A stretch of DNA of 34,991 nucleotides from Actinomycetes bacterium (lineage in GTDB: Bacteria; Bacillota; Sulfobacillia; Sulfobacillales; JAIMBI01), in contig JAIMBI010000030.1 in assembly GCA_023565505.1 (NCBI GenBank), positions 1 to 34,991 of the forward strand, in the 5' to 3' direction. Position 1 is the stretch's first letter. Each line of letters starts with the position of its first letter. The notes beneath the pieces are model-generated. The model was not told the DNA's origin. It saw only the letters and a program-made list of their open reading frames with translations, and did no database searches. The position numbers and the translations under genes are program-made. Positions 26,276-34,662 of the stretch are shown here, piece by piece.

Positions 26276-26284
26276 CCGACGCGT

Positions 26285-27865
26285 TCAGGCCCAGAGGTCC
26301 TCGCCGGCCTCCGCAAGGCGGCGGACCTGGTCGGCGTCTGGCGTGACGTAAATCGTTTTCTCGCGGGTGTACAGCACCTGTCCCGGCGCGGCGTGGGGAC
26401 GGCGCCGGACGAACTTCCTCGGCGTGTAGTCCACGGGGACCGTGGAGCCGCGGCCGGCCCGGCTGTAGAACGCCGCGAGCTGGGCGGCCGCCTCGAGGTC
26501 GGCGCGCTGCACGGGCCGCGTCCCGCACCGCAGGAGGACGTGCGATCCCGGCACCTGCTTGGCGTGGAACCAGAGGTCGTCGGGGCGCCCGTGACGGAAC
26601 GTCAGCGCGTCGTTCTCGGCGTCGTTCCGGCCGACCCAGATCTCGTAGCCGCTCGGACTGGTGAACCGGCGGAAGGGGCGGGACTCCCCGGCGCGGGACT
26701 CGGCCTGCCCCGTGCGGCGGGCCAGCTCCCGGAGCCAGTCGGCGTCGTCGGTCCGGGCCGCCCGCGCGAGGAGGTCCGCCACGCGGTCCAGATCCCGCCG
26801 GAGCCCCGGCAGGGTCGCGAGCGCCTGCTCGCGGGCGGCGCGGAGCTTCTTGTAGCGGCGGTAGAGGCGGGCCGCGGCCTCCGCGAACGTTTCGTCCGGC
26901 CGCGCCCACGCCACGGGCAGGGGGACCCCGGTCTCGACGTCGGGGACCGTCGCGGGCTGGGCTCCGGGCGGCCAGAGGGATCCCCACGCGAGCAGGGCGT
27001 CGGCCAGCCGCCGGGGCGCCTCCGCGTCCTCGGCCAGGGCGGCCTCGGCCTCGGCCAGGCGCCGGGCCAGCCGCTCCCGGCGGCGGCGCAGGCCCGCCTC
27101 GGCGTTCCGCCGCAGGGCGGCGAGCGTGATGCGCCGCTCGCGCTCCCCCATGACCTCGGCCAAGGCGCGGTGCCAGTCCGGGTGGGGCCGGGCCTCGGGG
27201 GTCCAGGGGTACACCCAGATGTCGGGCGGCTGGTCCGGTGTCCCCGGTGTGACCCAGGGCGTGAAGCGGCCCGCGGCGTAATCGGCGCAGAGCGCGGCGA
27301 ACACCTCGGGACGCCCCGCCACCCAACGGGCGGCCCACGGGGGGAGATGCGTCGGGTCCTGCCGGGCGCAGGGATCCGGGACCGGCGGCGGGGGGACGTA
27401 GGGCAGCCCGGGCCACACGGCCCGGCCCGGGCGCCCTTCGGGAACCCGGCGGAAGGCGTCGCCGACGGTGCCGTCGGCCCGGAGCCACACGACGTTGGTC
27501 AGGTGCCCGGCCCACTCGAAGACGACCCGGGCGGGGAGGGCGCCCGGCTCCCACTCGGCCCGGGATTCGAGCTCCCAATGCCAGACGCGCTCGAAGGGAG
27601 GTTGGTGCACGGCCCGGATGCGGGCGCCGGCCAGCGCCTCCGCCCACGCGGCGGCCCGCGCCGACCGGGGCCGGGCCGGGGCCAGGCGGACGTGGGCCCA
27701 GCCGGGGTTGAGCGCGGCATAGACCCACACGGGCCGGCCGGCGGCGTCCTTGAGCCCCCACCACACGCCGTCGCGTTCGACGGCGACCTCGCGGACGGCG
27801 GCCCCGACGAGCCGGTGCGCCAGGGCGGCCGTCACGGCGCGCATGACCAGGACATCGAACGGCAT
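26285..27865 (-). CDS. rqcH: RqcH / NFACT family ribosome quality control protein
   Basis: The 526-residue protein has the NFACT-N domain (MPFDVLVMRAVTAALAHRL..., residues 1 to about 190), a long Arg/Ala/Glu-rich coiled coil (about 260-400) and the NFACT-R domain (FTSPSGYEIWVGRNDAENDA, then DLWFHAKQVPGSHVLLR). In Bacillota RqcH binds stalled large ribosomal subunits and adds Ala tails; older databases call it fibronectin-binding protein. The family's ELxGRHSNIxL segment is altered here (FEWAGHLTNVVWL). Slightly shorter than the usual ~570. ATG at 27865 follows GGAGGG by 7 nt. Confidence 0.9.
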   Translation of the reverse strand: MPFDVLVMRAVTAALAHRLVGAAVREVAVERDGVWWGLKDAAGRPVWVYAALNPGWAHVRLAPARPRSARAAAWAEALAGARIRAVHQPPFERVWHWELESRAEWEPGALPARVVFEWAGHLTNVVWLRADGTVGDAFRRVPEGRPGRAVWPGLPYVPPPPVPDPCARQDPTHLPPWAARWVAGRPEVFAALCADYAAGRFTPWVTPGTPDQPPDIWVYPWTPEARPHPDWHRALAEVMGERERRITLAALRRNAEAGLRRRRERLARRLAEAEAALAEDAEAPRRLADALLAWGSLWPPGAQPATVPDVETGVPLPVAWARPDETFAEAAARLYRRYKKLRAAREQALATLPGLRRDLDRVADLLARAARTDDADWLRELARRTGQAESRAGESRPFRRFTSPSGYEIWVGRNDAENDALTFRHGRPDDLWFHAKQVPGSHVLLRCGTRPVQRADLEAAAQLAAFYSRAGRGSTVPVDYTPRKFVRRRPHAAPGQVLYTREKTIYVTPDADQVRRLAEAGEDLWA

Positions 27866-27925
27866 GGCGAAGCCCTCCGTGCAGGATAGCACGGGCCCCG
27901 GATGGTTGTCGAACCGGGGTGCGGG

Positions 27926-27943
27926 GGAACCCCCGGGGGTTCC
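27926..27943. promoter_or_regulatory. 18-bp perfect palindrome in the rqcH/moeA divergent gap
   Basis: GGAACCCCC (27926-27934) is directly followed by its complement GGGGGTTCC. It lies midway between the rqcH start (27865) and the moeA-like start (28016), just upstream of a possible moeA promoter. It could be an operator; no regulator is linked to it here. Confidence 0.3.
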
Positions 27944-27957
27944 GCCGGCGAGGCCGC

Positions 27958-27986
27958 TGGACGCTCCCGGACGCGGGTGGGATAAT
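27958..27986 (+). promoter_or_regulatory. possible promoter of the moeA-like gene
   Basis: TGGACG (27958-27963) and GATAAT (27981-27986, five of six to the -10 consensus) are 17 bp apart and about 30 bp upstream of the ATG at 28016. Confidence 0.4.
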
Positions 27987-28015
27987 GGGTGGCGGGTTTT
28001 GGGGGGCGTCAGAGG

Positions 28016-29287
28016 ATGGAACGGGTCAGTGTGGAGGAGTTCCGGACGAGCGGGCTTGGGGTCGTGCGGCCGGTGGCCGACACCGAGCGGGTGCCGCTGG
28101 CGGAGGCCGTGGGGCGGGTGGCCGCCGAGGACGTCGTGGCGTCGGTGCCGCTGCCCTCGTTCCGGCGCTCGGCGGTGGACGGCTACGCCCTGCGGGCGGC
28201 CGACGCGGCCCAGGCCCTCCGCGTGGTGGGGAAGATCACGGCCGGGCACCCGGCGCCGCGCGCACTGAAGCCGGGGGAGGCGTACGCCATCACCACGGGC
28301 GCCCCCGTTCCGGACGGCGCCGACGCCGTGACGCTCGTGGAAGAGACGGAGCAGACCGGCGACTGGGTGAGGACCCGCGAGCGGGTGGAACCCGGGCTGC
28401 ACGTGTCGCCGGTGGGGGAGGACTTCCGCCTCGGCCAGCCGCTCGTGCGGCGGGACCGGGTGCTGACGTCGGTCGACGTGGCGGCCCTGGCCAGCCAGGG
28501 CCGGGAGACCGTGGCCGTGTGGCGCCGCCCGCGGGTGGCCATCGTGTCCACGGGCGACGAGCTCCGACCGCTCGGTACCACGCTGGGTCCGGGCGAAGTC
28601 TACGACGTCAACGGTGCCGCCCTGGAAGCCATGGTGCGGGCCGCGGGCTGCGAACCCATCCGGCTGGGGACGTGGCCCGACCGCTACGAGGTGGTGCGCG
28701 AGGGGATGGCGGCGGCGGCCGCCCGGACGGACTGGGACGTCATGGTCACCTCGGGCGGGACGGGGGCGAGCGTGCCCCTCTTCCAGGGCGTGGACGTCAA
28801 GACACTGCACGACCTGGTCCCCGCCGTGCTGGCCGAGGTGGGCCGGCTCATCCACCACGGCGTCCGCATGATTCCGGGCCGGCCGACGGCCCTGGGGCTT
28901 CTGGACGACCGTCCCGTCTTCGCCCTGCCCGGTTGGCCGTACGCCGTCCTGATCCACTTCGAGATCATGGTGCTCCCGGCGTTGAGGCGCATGGCCCATC
29001 TGCCGCCCGCCCGGCGGCCGGCCCTGCCCGCCCGGCTGGCCGCGCCGGTGAGCGGCACGGAGGGGTTCACCCGCATCATCCAGGTCCGGCTGGACCAGGA
29101 GTCGGCGGGTGGGCTGACGGCCGAGCCGCTCCTGCCGCCTCCTCCGCCCTCCGCCTCCCGGGTCATGACGCAGATGCTGGAGGCGGACGGGTACATCGTG
29201 CTGGAGGGACCGGTCCGCTGGGAGAAGGGCCAGCCCGTCACGGTCTGGGTGGACCCCGCGCGGATGCGGGAGGGCTGGATCCAATGA
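28016..29287 (+). CDS. MoeA-like molybdopterin molybdotransferase (divergent)
   Basis: The 423-residue protein follows the MoeA/gephyrin-E plan: LPSFRRSAVDGYALRA in domain 1, GAPVPDGADAVTLVEETE, VAIVSTGDELRPLGTTLGPG, then the MPT-binding core TSGGTGASVPLFQGVD and a C-terminal beta-barrel domain. MoeA inserts molybdate into adenylylated molybdopterin. Two conserved sites differ from textbook MoeA: the SGGxSxGxxD loop reads SGGTGAS, and the LPGNPVS motif reads LPGWPYA. It may be a diverged paralogue. I chose the ATG at 28016 behind a G-run; a GTG at 27989 is the alternative. It overlaps the MFS gene by 4 bp. Confidence 0.82.
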   Translation: MERVSVEEFRTSGLGVVRPVADTERVPLAEAVGRVAAEDVVASVPLPSFRRSAVDGYALRAADAAQALRVVGKITAGHPAPRALKPGEAYAITTGAPVPDGADAVTLVEETEQTGDWVRTRERVEPGLHVSPVGEDFRLGQPLVRRDRVLTSVDVAALASQGRETVAVWRRPRVAIVSTGDELRPLGTTLGPGEVYDVNGAALEAMVRAAGCEPIRLGTWPDRYEVVREGMAAAAARTDWDVMVTSGGTGASVPLFQGVDVKTLHDLVPAVLAEVGRLIHHGVRMIPGRPTALGLLDDRPVFALPGWPYAVLIHFEIMVLPALRRMAHLPPARRPALPARLAAPVSGTEGFTRIIQVRLDQESAGGLTAEPLLPPPPPSASRVMTQMLEADGYIVLEGPVRWEKGQPVTVWVDPARMREGWIQ

Positions 29288-30795
29288 AGGCCGCGGCCCG
29301 GCACCCGGAACCGGCCCGCGGCCTCGTCGGCCTGTGGGCGGCGCTTCCGTCGCGACGATTTACCACCCGGCCCAACTACGTGTGGTATGTGGTCGGGACG
29401 GTGTGCGTGGGCGCCTTCATGGCCGCGCTGGACGCGAGCATCGTCAACGTGGCGCTGCCGGCCCTGCAGGCGTACTTCGGCGTCAACGCGGCGGCGACCA
29501 GCTGGGTCCTCATCGCGTACCTCCTGACGCTGGCCAGCCTGGTCACGGCGGTCGGCCGCCTCGCCGACATGGTGGGGCGCCGGCCGCTTTACACGCTGGG
29601 GTTCCTGGTGTTCATCGTCGGGTCCGCGCTCTGCGGCGCGGCGGTGTCGCTGCCGATGCTCGTCGGGGCCCGGGTGCTGCAGGCGGCCGGCGCGGCCATG
29701 CTGCAGGCCAACTCGGTGGCCATCATCACGGCGACCATGCCGCCCAATCTCCGCGGCCGGGCCATCGGGTTCCAGGGATCCGCCCAGGCCGTGGGCCTCA
29801 GCATCGGGCCGGCCGTCGGCGGCGCCCTCATCGGGCTGTTCGGCTGGCGGGCCATCTTCTACGTGAACGTGCCGGTGGGCCTGCTGGGCACCGTCATGGG
29901 CGCGCTCATCCTGCCGCGCGACCGCCTGCCGGCGTCCCGCCAGCCGTTCGACTGGGGCGGCGTGCTGCTCTTCGCCCCCCTGCTGGTGGCGGTGATGCTG
30001 GCTTTGACCATGGCGCCGACCTGGGGTTTCGGTGCCCCCGCGCTGTGGGCCCTGTTGGCCGGGGCCGGCGTGCTCCTGGCCTTCTTCGTGCGGCGGGAGC
30101 GGCGGTTTAGGGCGCCGATGATTGACCTGGGGTTGTTCCGCATCCGGACCATGACCATCGGCAACGTCACCGGGCTCCTGTCGTACTCGGCCATGTTTGG
30201 CACGCTGGTGCTGATGCCGTACTTCTTCAAACAGGTTTTCCGCATGCCGGAGTCGGAGATTGGATTGCTGCTGACGCCGGTCCCGCTCGCCATGACCATC
30301 GTCGCGCCCGTCGCGGGCGGCCTCGCGGACCGCTACGGACCGCGGCTTTTGACCGTCGGCGGGATGGCCGTCACGTCCCTGGGGTGTCTTCTGCTCGCGC
30401 TCACCGTGGGTCCCCACGCCTTCATCCCCTTCCTGGTGGCGGAGTTGGCCATCGTCGGCGCGGGCCTCGGCCTGTTCACGCCGCCGAACAACAGCTCGGT
30501 CATGGGGAGCGCTCCGCCGACCCACCTCGGCGTGGCCGGGGGCATCCTGAACATGGCGCGGTCGCTCGGCATGAGCTGGGGGACGGCTCTCGCGCTGTCG
30601 TTGATGGGCGGCGTGCTCGCCCTGTTCGGCGCGACCACGCGGCACGCCACGCCCGGCGAGTGGGTGACGGCGATCCGGTGGGCCTTCGTGGGGCTGGTGG
30701 TCCTCGGGGGCCTGGCGACGGGACTGTCCACCATGCGGTCGGCGGGGTCGGGGTCGTCGCGGACCCCGTCCGAACCCAGCGTGGATCTGGCGTAA
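29284..30795 (+). CDS. MFS transporter, DHA2/EmrB type (14 helices)
   Basis: The 503-residue protein has the drug:H+ antiporter signatures: MAALDASIVNVALPAL (motif D1), GRLADMVGRRPLYTLG (motif A), RVLQAAGAAMLQANSVAIIT and GFQGSAQAVGLSIGPAVGGALIG (motif C), followed by further helices to about residue 485. Length and motifs fit the EmrB/QacA branch, exporters of hydrophobic compounds. Its ATG overlaps the moeA stop, so the two are co-transcribed, though I see no functional link. A GGGCGGC/GCCGCCC inverted repeat (30812-30838) follows its stop and may be a weak terminator. Confidence 0.9.
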   Translation: MKAAARHPEPARGLVGLWAALPSRRFTTRPNYVWYVVGTVCVGAFMAALDASIVNVALPALQAYFGVNAAATSWVLIAYLLTLASLVTAVGRLADMVGRRPLYTLGFLVFIVGSALCGAAVSLPMLVGARVLQAAGAAMLQANSVAIITATMPPNLRGRAIGFQGSAQAVGLSIGPAVGGALIGLFGWRAIFYVNVPVGLLGTVMGALILPRDRLPASRQPFDWGGVLLFAPLLVAVMLALTMAPTWGFGAPALWALLAGAGVLLAFFVRRERRFRAPMIDLGLFRIRTMTIGNVTGLLSYSAMFGTLVLMPYFFKQVFRMPESEIGLLLTPVPLAMTIVAPVAGGLADRYGPRLLTVGGMAVTSLGCLLLALTVGPHAFIPFLVAELAIVGAGLGLFTPPNNSSVMGSAPPTHLGVAGGILNMARSLGMSWGTALALSLMGGVLALFGATTRHATPGEWVTAIRWAFVGLVVLGGLATGLSTMRSAGSGSSRTPSEPSVDLA

Positions 30796-30859
30796 GGCGA
30801 CACGGGCAGAGGGGCGGCCGGGGCGCAAGACGCCGCCCGGGCCGGGGAGGACGGAGGCT

Positions 30860-31063
30860 ATGTGGACTGTGGTGTACATCGCACCCAACAAGGGGATGGC
30901 GGAACGGGTCCGGTCCATCCTCGAGGCCGAAGGACTGCTGGCGCAGTTGCGCCCGCTCGACGTAGGCGAGGACGGCCGGGGCAGCATCGAGATCCTGGTG
31001 CCGGAGGGCGAGGCCGAGGAGGCGCACGAGATTCTCGCCAACCACCTGGGGAGACTGAGATGA
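30860..31063 (+). CDS. small DUF2007-like protein upstream of pyk
   Basis: The 67-residue protein (MWTVVYIAPNKGMAERVRSI...) has a beta-alpha-beta pattern with SIEILVPEGEAEEAHEIL at the end, like DUF2007/putative signal-transducing proteins. Genes of this size and start are often found next to pyk in Bacillota; the function is unknown. GGGAGGACGGAGG precedes the ATG. It ends 1 bp before the pyk ATG, suggesting coupled translation. Confidence 0.8.
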   Translation: MWTVVYIAPNKGMAERVRSILEAEGLLAQLRPLDVGEDGRGSIEILVPEGEAEEAHEILANHLGRLR

Positions 31064-31064
31064 C

Positions 31065-32786
31065 ATGCGCCGGACGAAGATCGTAGCCACCGTCGGACCG
31101 AAGTCCCGTGATCCGGAGGTCCTCCGGGAAATGGTCCGGGCGGGGATGGACGTCGTCCGCATCAACCTCTCGCACGGCGACGTCGAGGACCACCGTGCCG
31201 TCGTCCGCGCGGTGCGGGCCCTCGAGGCGGAATGCGGACGCCCGCTGGGCATCCTGTTCGACACGGCGGGGCCGGAGGTCCGGTTGACGGGTCTGCCCGA
31301 CGTGGGGCTGGAGCTGGCGGCGGGCGACGTGGTGCGGATCGGCTCCGAACCCCCGGCGCTCAAGCCCTCCTGGCCCGAGGTGGTCCAGCATGTCGCCCCC
31401 GGCGCGACGCTGCTCCTCGACGACGGCAACATCGTGCTCAAGGTCCGCGAGGCGGGGGATCCCCTGGTCGCCGAGGTCGTGGCGGGCGGCCGGCTGGTCA
31501 ATGGCAAGAAACTGTCGTGTCCGGGGGCCCGCTGGCCGCTCGAGGTGCTCACCGACGCGGACCGGGCGGCCCTGGCGATGGGTGTCGCGGAAGGCATCGA
31601 CTGGGTGGCCGCCTCGTTCGTGCGCAGCGCCGACGACGTCTTCGCCGTCAAGCGGGCCTTGGAGGAGCTGGGGGCCTGGATCCCCGTGATGGCGAAGATC
31701 GAGAGCGCCCTGGCGGTGGAGGCGCTGGACGAGATCGTGACCGTCGCCGACGGCGTCATGGTCGCACGGGGCGACCTCGGCGTCGAGCTGCCGGTCGAGC
31801 AGGTGCCGTGGCTGCAGAAGCAGATCATCGAGCAGGCCCACCTGGCCGGCAAGCCGGTCGTCACCGCCACCCAGATGCTCGAGTCGATGGTCGAGCACCC
31901 CCGTCCCACGCGGGCCGAGGTCACCGACGTGGCCAACGCCATCTGGGACGGAACCGACGCGGTCATGCTGTCGGCGGAGACGGCCGTCGGGCGCTGGCCC
32001 GCCCTGACCGTGGCGACCATGGCGCGGATCGCCGAGGCGGCGGACCGCCAGCGTCCCCGGCCGGTGCGCGGCACCCGCCGGCTGGCCAACGTCACCCAGG
32101 CCGTGAGCCACGCCTCCGTGACGGCCGCCGAGGACCTCGGCGCCTCGGCCATCATCACGGCGACGGAATCGGGGCACACCGCCGAGGCGGTGGCCCACCT
32201 TCGGCCCACGGTGCCCATTTTGGCGGTTACGGCCCGGCCCCAAGTGGCCCGACGCCTGGCCGTGGTATGGGGCGTCACCGCCCGCCTCATGGAGCCGGCC
32301 CAGAACACGGACGACATGATGGACAAGGCGGTGCGGGTCGCGCTGGCCAGCGGCCTGGTACACCCCGGTGACCTGGTGGTGCTGACCGGGGGGGTGCCCG
32401 TGGGGCAGCCGGGCAGCACCAACCTCCTCCGGGTGCTCACGATCGGCGAGGCTATCCTTCGCGGCCAGGGGATCGGCCGCGATGCGGTGGCGGTGGGGGA
32501 GGTCATCGTCGTGACCGACGTCCGGGCGGTCATCCCCCGCCAGGTCGCCGGCAAGATTCTGGTGGCGCGAGCCACCACCCGCGACTGGGTGCCGCTCATC
32601 GAGGTGGCCGCGGGCCTCATTGTGGAACAGGGCGGGCTCACCAGCCACGCGGCGGTGGTGGGTCTCTCGCTGGGCAAACCCACCGTGGTGGGCGCCCGGG
32701 ACGCGACGACCCGGCTGACCACCGGGCAGACCGTCACCGTGGACGGGCAGCGCGGACTGGTGTACGCCGGCACGGTCCAGATCTGA
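31065..32786 (+). CDS. pyk: pyruvate kinase with C-terminal PEP-utiliser extension
   Basis: The 573-residue protein covers the full barrel: RTKIVATVGPKSRDPEVL, DVVRINLSHGD, MAKIESALAVEALDEIV (catalytic Lys), VMVARGDLGVELP, TATQMLESM and LSAETAVGRWP, then the regulatory C-domain. An extra domain of ~100 residues ends it, with GGLTSHAAVVGLSLGKPTVV resembling the phospho-His domain of PEP-utilising enzymes, typical of Bacillota. The usual DTKGPE motif reads DTAGPEVR (66-73). It makes pyruvate and ATP from PEP and ADP in glycolysis. Confidence 0.95.
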   Translation: MRRTKIVATVGPKSRDPEVLREMVRAGMDVVRINLSHGDVEDHRAVVRAVRALEAECGRPLGILFDTAGPEVRLTGLPDVGLELAAGDVVRIGSEPPALKPSWPEVVQHVAPGATLLLDDGNIVLKVREAGDPLVAEVVAGGRLVNGKKLSCPGARWPLEVLTDADRAALAMGVAEGIDWVAASFVRSADDVFAVKRALEELGAWIPVMAKIESALAVEALDEIVTVADGVMVARGDLGVELPVEQVPWLQKQIIEQAHLAGKPVVTATQMLESMVEHPRPTRAEVTDVANAIWDGTDAVMLSAETAVGRWPALTVATMARIAEAADRQRPRPVRGTRRLANVTQAVSHASVTAAEDLGASAIITATESGHTAEAVAHLRPTVPILAVTARPQVARRLAVVWGVTARLMEPAQNTDDMMDKAVRVALASGLVHPGDLVVLTGGVPVGQPGSTNLLRVLTIGEAILRGQGIGRDAVAVGEVIVVTDVRAVIPRQVAGKILVARATTRDWVPLIEVAAGLIVEQGGLTSHAAVVGLSLGKPTVVGARDATTRLTTGQTVTVDGQRGLVYAGTVQI

Positions 32787-32810
32787 GGCCGAGGGACGGA
32801 GGCGAACGCG

Positions 32811-33665
32811 ATGCGGGTGTACTTGAACGGGCGGTACCAGGAACGGGACCAGGCGGGTCTCGACGTGGACGACCGCAGCTTCCTGTTCGGCGACGGGGTG
32901 TACGAGGTCATCCGACTTTACGACGGCCGGCCGTTCGAGCTGGACCGCCACCTGGACCGGCTGGAGCAATCCGAGCGGGGCGTGTGGATGGAACCGGTCG
33001 ACCGCGGCACCCTGGCGGAGGTGGTGGCCGAGTTCGCCGCCCATGAGGGCCGGACGTGGCCCGACGCCATCGTCTACATTCAGGTCAGCCGGGGGGCCGC
33101 GCCGCGCAGCCACAGCTTCCCCGATCCCCCCGTGCCGCCCACGGTGCTGGTCTGGGCCCGGCCGGTCAAGCCCGTCGCGCCGGAGCAGGCGCGGGCCGGC
33201 ATCGCCGCCGTGACCGTGGCCGACGACCGCTGGGCGCGGTGCTGGATCAAGACGGTAAACCTGTTGCCCAACGTGCTGGCCAAGGAGGCCGCCCGGCGCC
33301 GCGGGGCCGACGACGCCGTGTTCGTGCGGGACGGCATGGCCATCGAGGCCACCTCGGCCAACCTCTTCGTCGTCCGCGGCGGGCGCCTCTATACCGCCCC
33401 GGTGACCAACTACATCCTGCCCGGCGTCACGCGGGCGGTGGTGCTGGAACTCGCGGACGAACTCGGCCTCGAGGTCCGGCTGGAGCCCACGCCGGTCGAG
33501 GCCCTGGAGGCCGCGGAGGAGGTGTTCCTCACCGGGACGACGACGGAGGTCATGCCGGTCACCCGGCTCGACGGCCGGACCGTGGGGACCGGGCGCATGG
33601 GCCCGGTGACGGAGGCGCTGTGGCGGGCGTTCCGGCGCCGGGTGGGCCGCCCGGGGGACGCCTGA
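32811..33665 (+). CDS. dat: D-amino-acid transaminase (class IV aminotransferase)
   Basis: The 284-residue PLP enzyme has RSFLFGDGVYEVIR (22-35), VYIQVSRGAAPRSHSFP (88-104, typical of Dat), the PLP Lys147 in WIKTVNLLPNVLAK, EATSANLFVV, the phosphate-binding YILPGVTR and FLTGTTTEVMPV. D-alanine:2-oxoglutarate transamination is most likely, supplying D-Glu or D-Ala for peptidoglycan; branched-chain or aminodeoxychorismate relatives are less likely because of the Dat-type segment. ATG at 32811 follows GGAGG-like bases. Confidence 0.88.
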   Translation: MRVYLNGRYQERDQAGLDVDDRSFLFGDGVYEVIRLYDGRPFELDRHLDRLEQSERGVWMEPVDRGTLAEVVAEFAAHEGRTWPDAIVYIQVSRGAAPRSHSFPDPPVPPTVLVWARPVKPVAPEQARAGIAAVTVADDRWARCWIKTVNLLPNVLAKEAARRRGADDAVFVRDGMAIEATSANLFVVRGGRLYTAPVTNYILPGVTRAVVLELADELGLEVRLEPTPVEALEAAEEVFLTGTTTEVMPVTRLDGRTVGTGRMGPVTEALWRAFRRRVGRPGDA

Positions 33666-33679
33666 GGGCGGTCGCGGCC

Positions 33680-34084
33680 GTGGACGTCATCCTGGTCGAA
33701 CCCGAGATCCCCCCCAACACCGGCAACGTGGCGCGCACCTGCGCCGCGGTGGGGGCACGGCTCCACCTGGTGGAACCGCTCGGCTTCTTCCTCGACGACC
33801 GGCACCTGCGTCGGGCCGGCGTCGACTACTGGGACGCCGTGGAGGTGGTCGTGCATCCGTCCTGGGAGGACGTGCCGGCGGCCTTCAAGGATCCCACCCG
33901 GCTGCACCTCTTCACGGGGCGGGGCGGCGTGCGCTACGACCGGGCCCGTTACACGCCGGACGCGGTCCTCGTGTTCGGCCGGGAACGGCCCGGAGAGCAC
34001 GAAGATCGGTCTCGGTCGCCGGAGCAAAGACCGCCCCTCGCCGACCATGTGTCCAGCGTCATCAACTCGGCGACGATGAGATGA
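33680..34084 (+). pseudogene. trmL: tRNA (cytidine(34)-2'-O)-methyltransferase, 3'-truncated
   Basis: From GTG 33680 the frame reads VDVILVEPEIPPNTGNVART, LHLVEPLGFFLDDRHLRRAG, VDYWDAVEVVVHPSWEDV and TPDAVLVFGRE, clear SPOUT methyltransferase TrmL. Intact TrmL then continues with a (T/S)xGLP loop and the knotted MRSLNLS SAM site. Here, from about 33988, the frame instead reads RPGEHEDRSRSPEQRPPLAD and on to a stop at 34084, with no TrmL similarity. About the last third, including the SAM knot, is missing, so the product should be inactive. The breakpoint faces a decayed nuclease gene on the other strand. Confidence 0.8.
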
Positions 34085-34312
34085 CCCATCGGGATCGAGT
34101 CCGAGCCCATCCAATCGATCCTTCTGGAATCCCCCGGCAACGACGAAGCCGTCGTACTCGGTGGTCACGATCATTACGCCGTCGCCGAGGATCTCAGGGT
34201 GGGCAACCACCCACTCCTCGAGGTGCGTCCGCTCCAGGAGTCCAGCGACATCGAGCGACGTAACCGCAACGCGGTCGGCCGTGCGACCTCCCTCGCCCAC
34301 GGCCAGGAGCAT
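34040..34312 (-). pseudogene. NucS/DUF91-like nuclease remnant with frameshift and lost C-terminus
   Basis: From an ATG at 34312 the minus strand reads SLDVAGLLERTHLEEWVVAH, PEILGDGVMIVTTEYDGF and DRLDGLGLDPDG, the N-terminal part of NucS/DUF91-type PD-(D/E)XK nucleases. At the CCC run 34085-34087 (plus strand) the frame breaks; dropping one C restores GHLIVAEL, the expected next strand with the catalytic Glu. The Lys that should follow (ELK) is Met. Beyond about 34040 no similarity remains. It is probably a dead gene whose end was lost at the same point as trmL. Family call is by eye. Confidence 0.5.
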
Positions 34313-34505
34313 CTCTCCGCCGCCATCATGTGCTCTCCGACCCGAGACCGGTGCAGAAGAGGATCGCCCGCTCGGACACTTGAGACGCGCGAGGGGCCAT
34401 GGCGTATGCGGCGGCCGGGGGATGCGGGTCAGTGGAGGCGAATTCGCGCGCTCAACGCGAGTCCTGCGGTCCATCCCTGCGCACGCACCTTCGCAAGGCC
34501 CGGTC
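34313..34505. other. gap between nuclease remnant and tRNA-Pro
   Basis: About 190 bp. I see no coding frame with recognisable similarity, no strong promoter and no terminator. Base composition is more even than in the metabolic genes. The stretch may be the promoter region of the decayed nuclease gene. Confidence 0.4.
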
Positions 34506-34582
<77 letters not shown>

Positions 34583-34662
34583 ACCGCGCATCACGCTGGG
34601 CGGCCCGATGATACCAGAGGCCGCTGGCGGGCTCGGGCGGCGCTCCCCTCAGCAACACGGGA

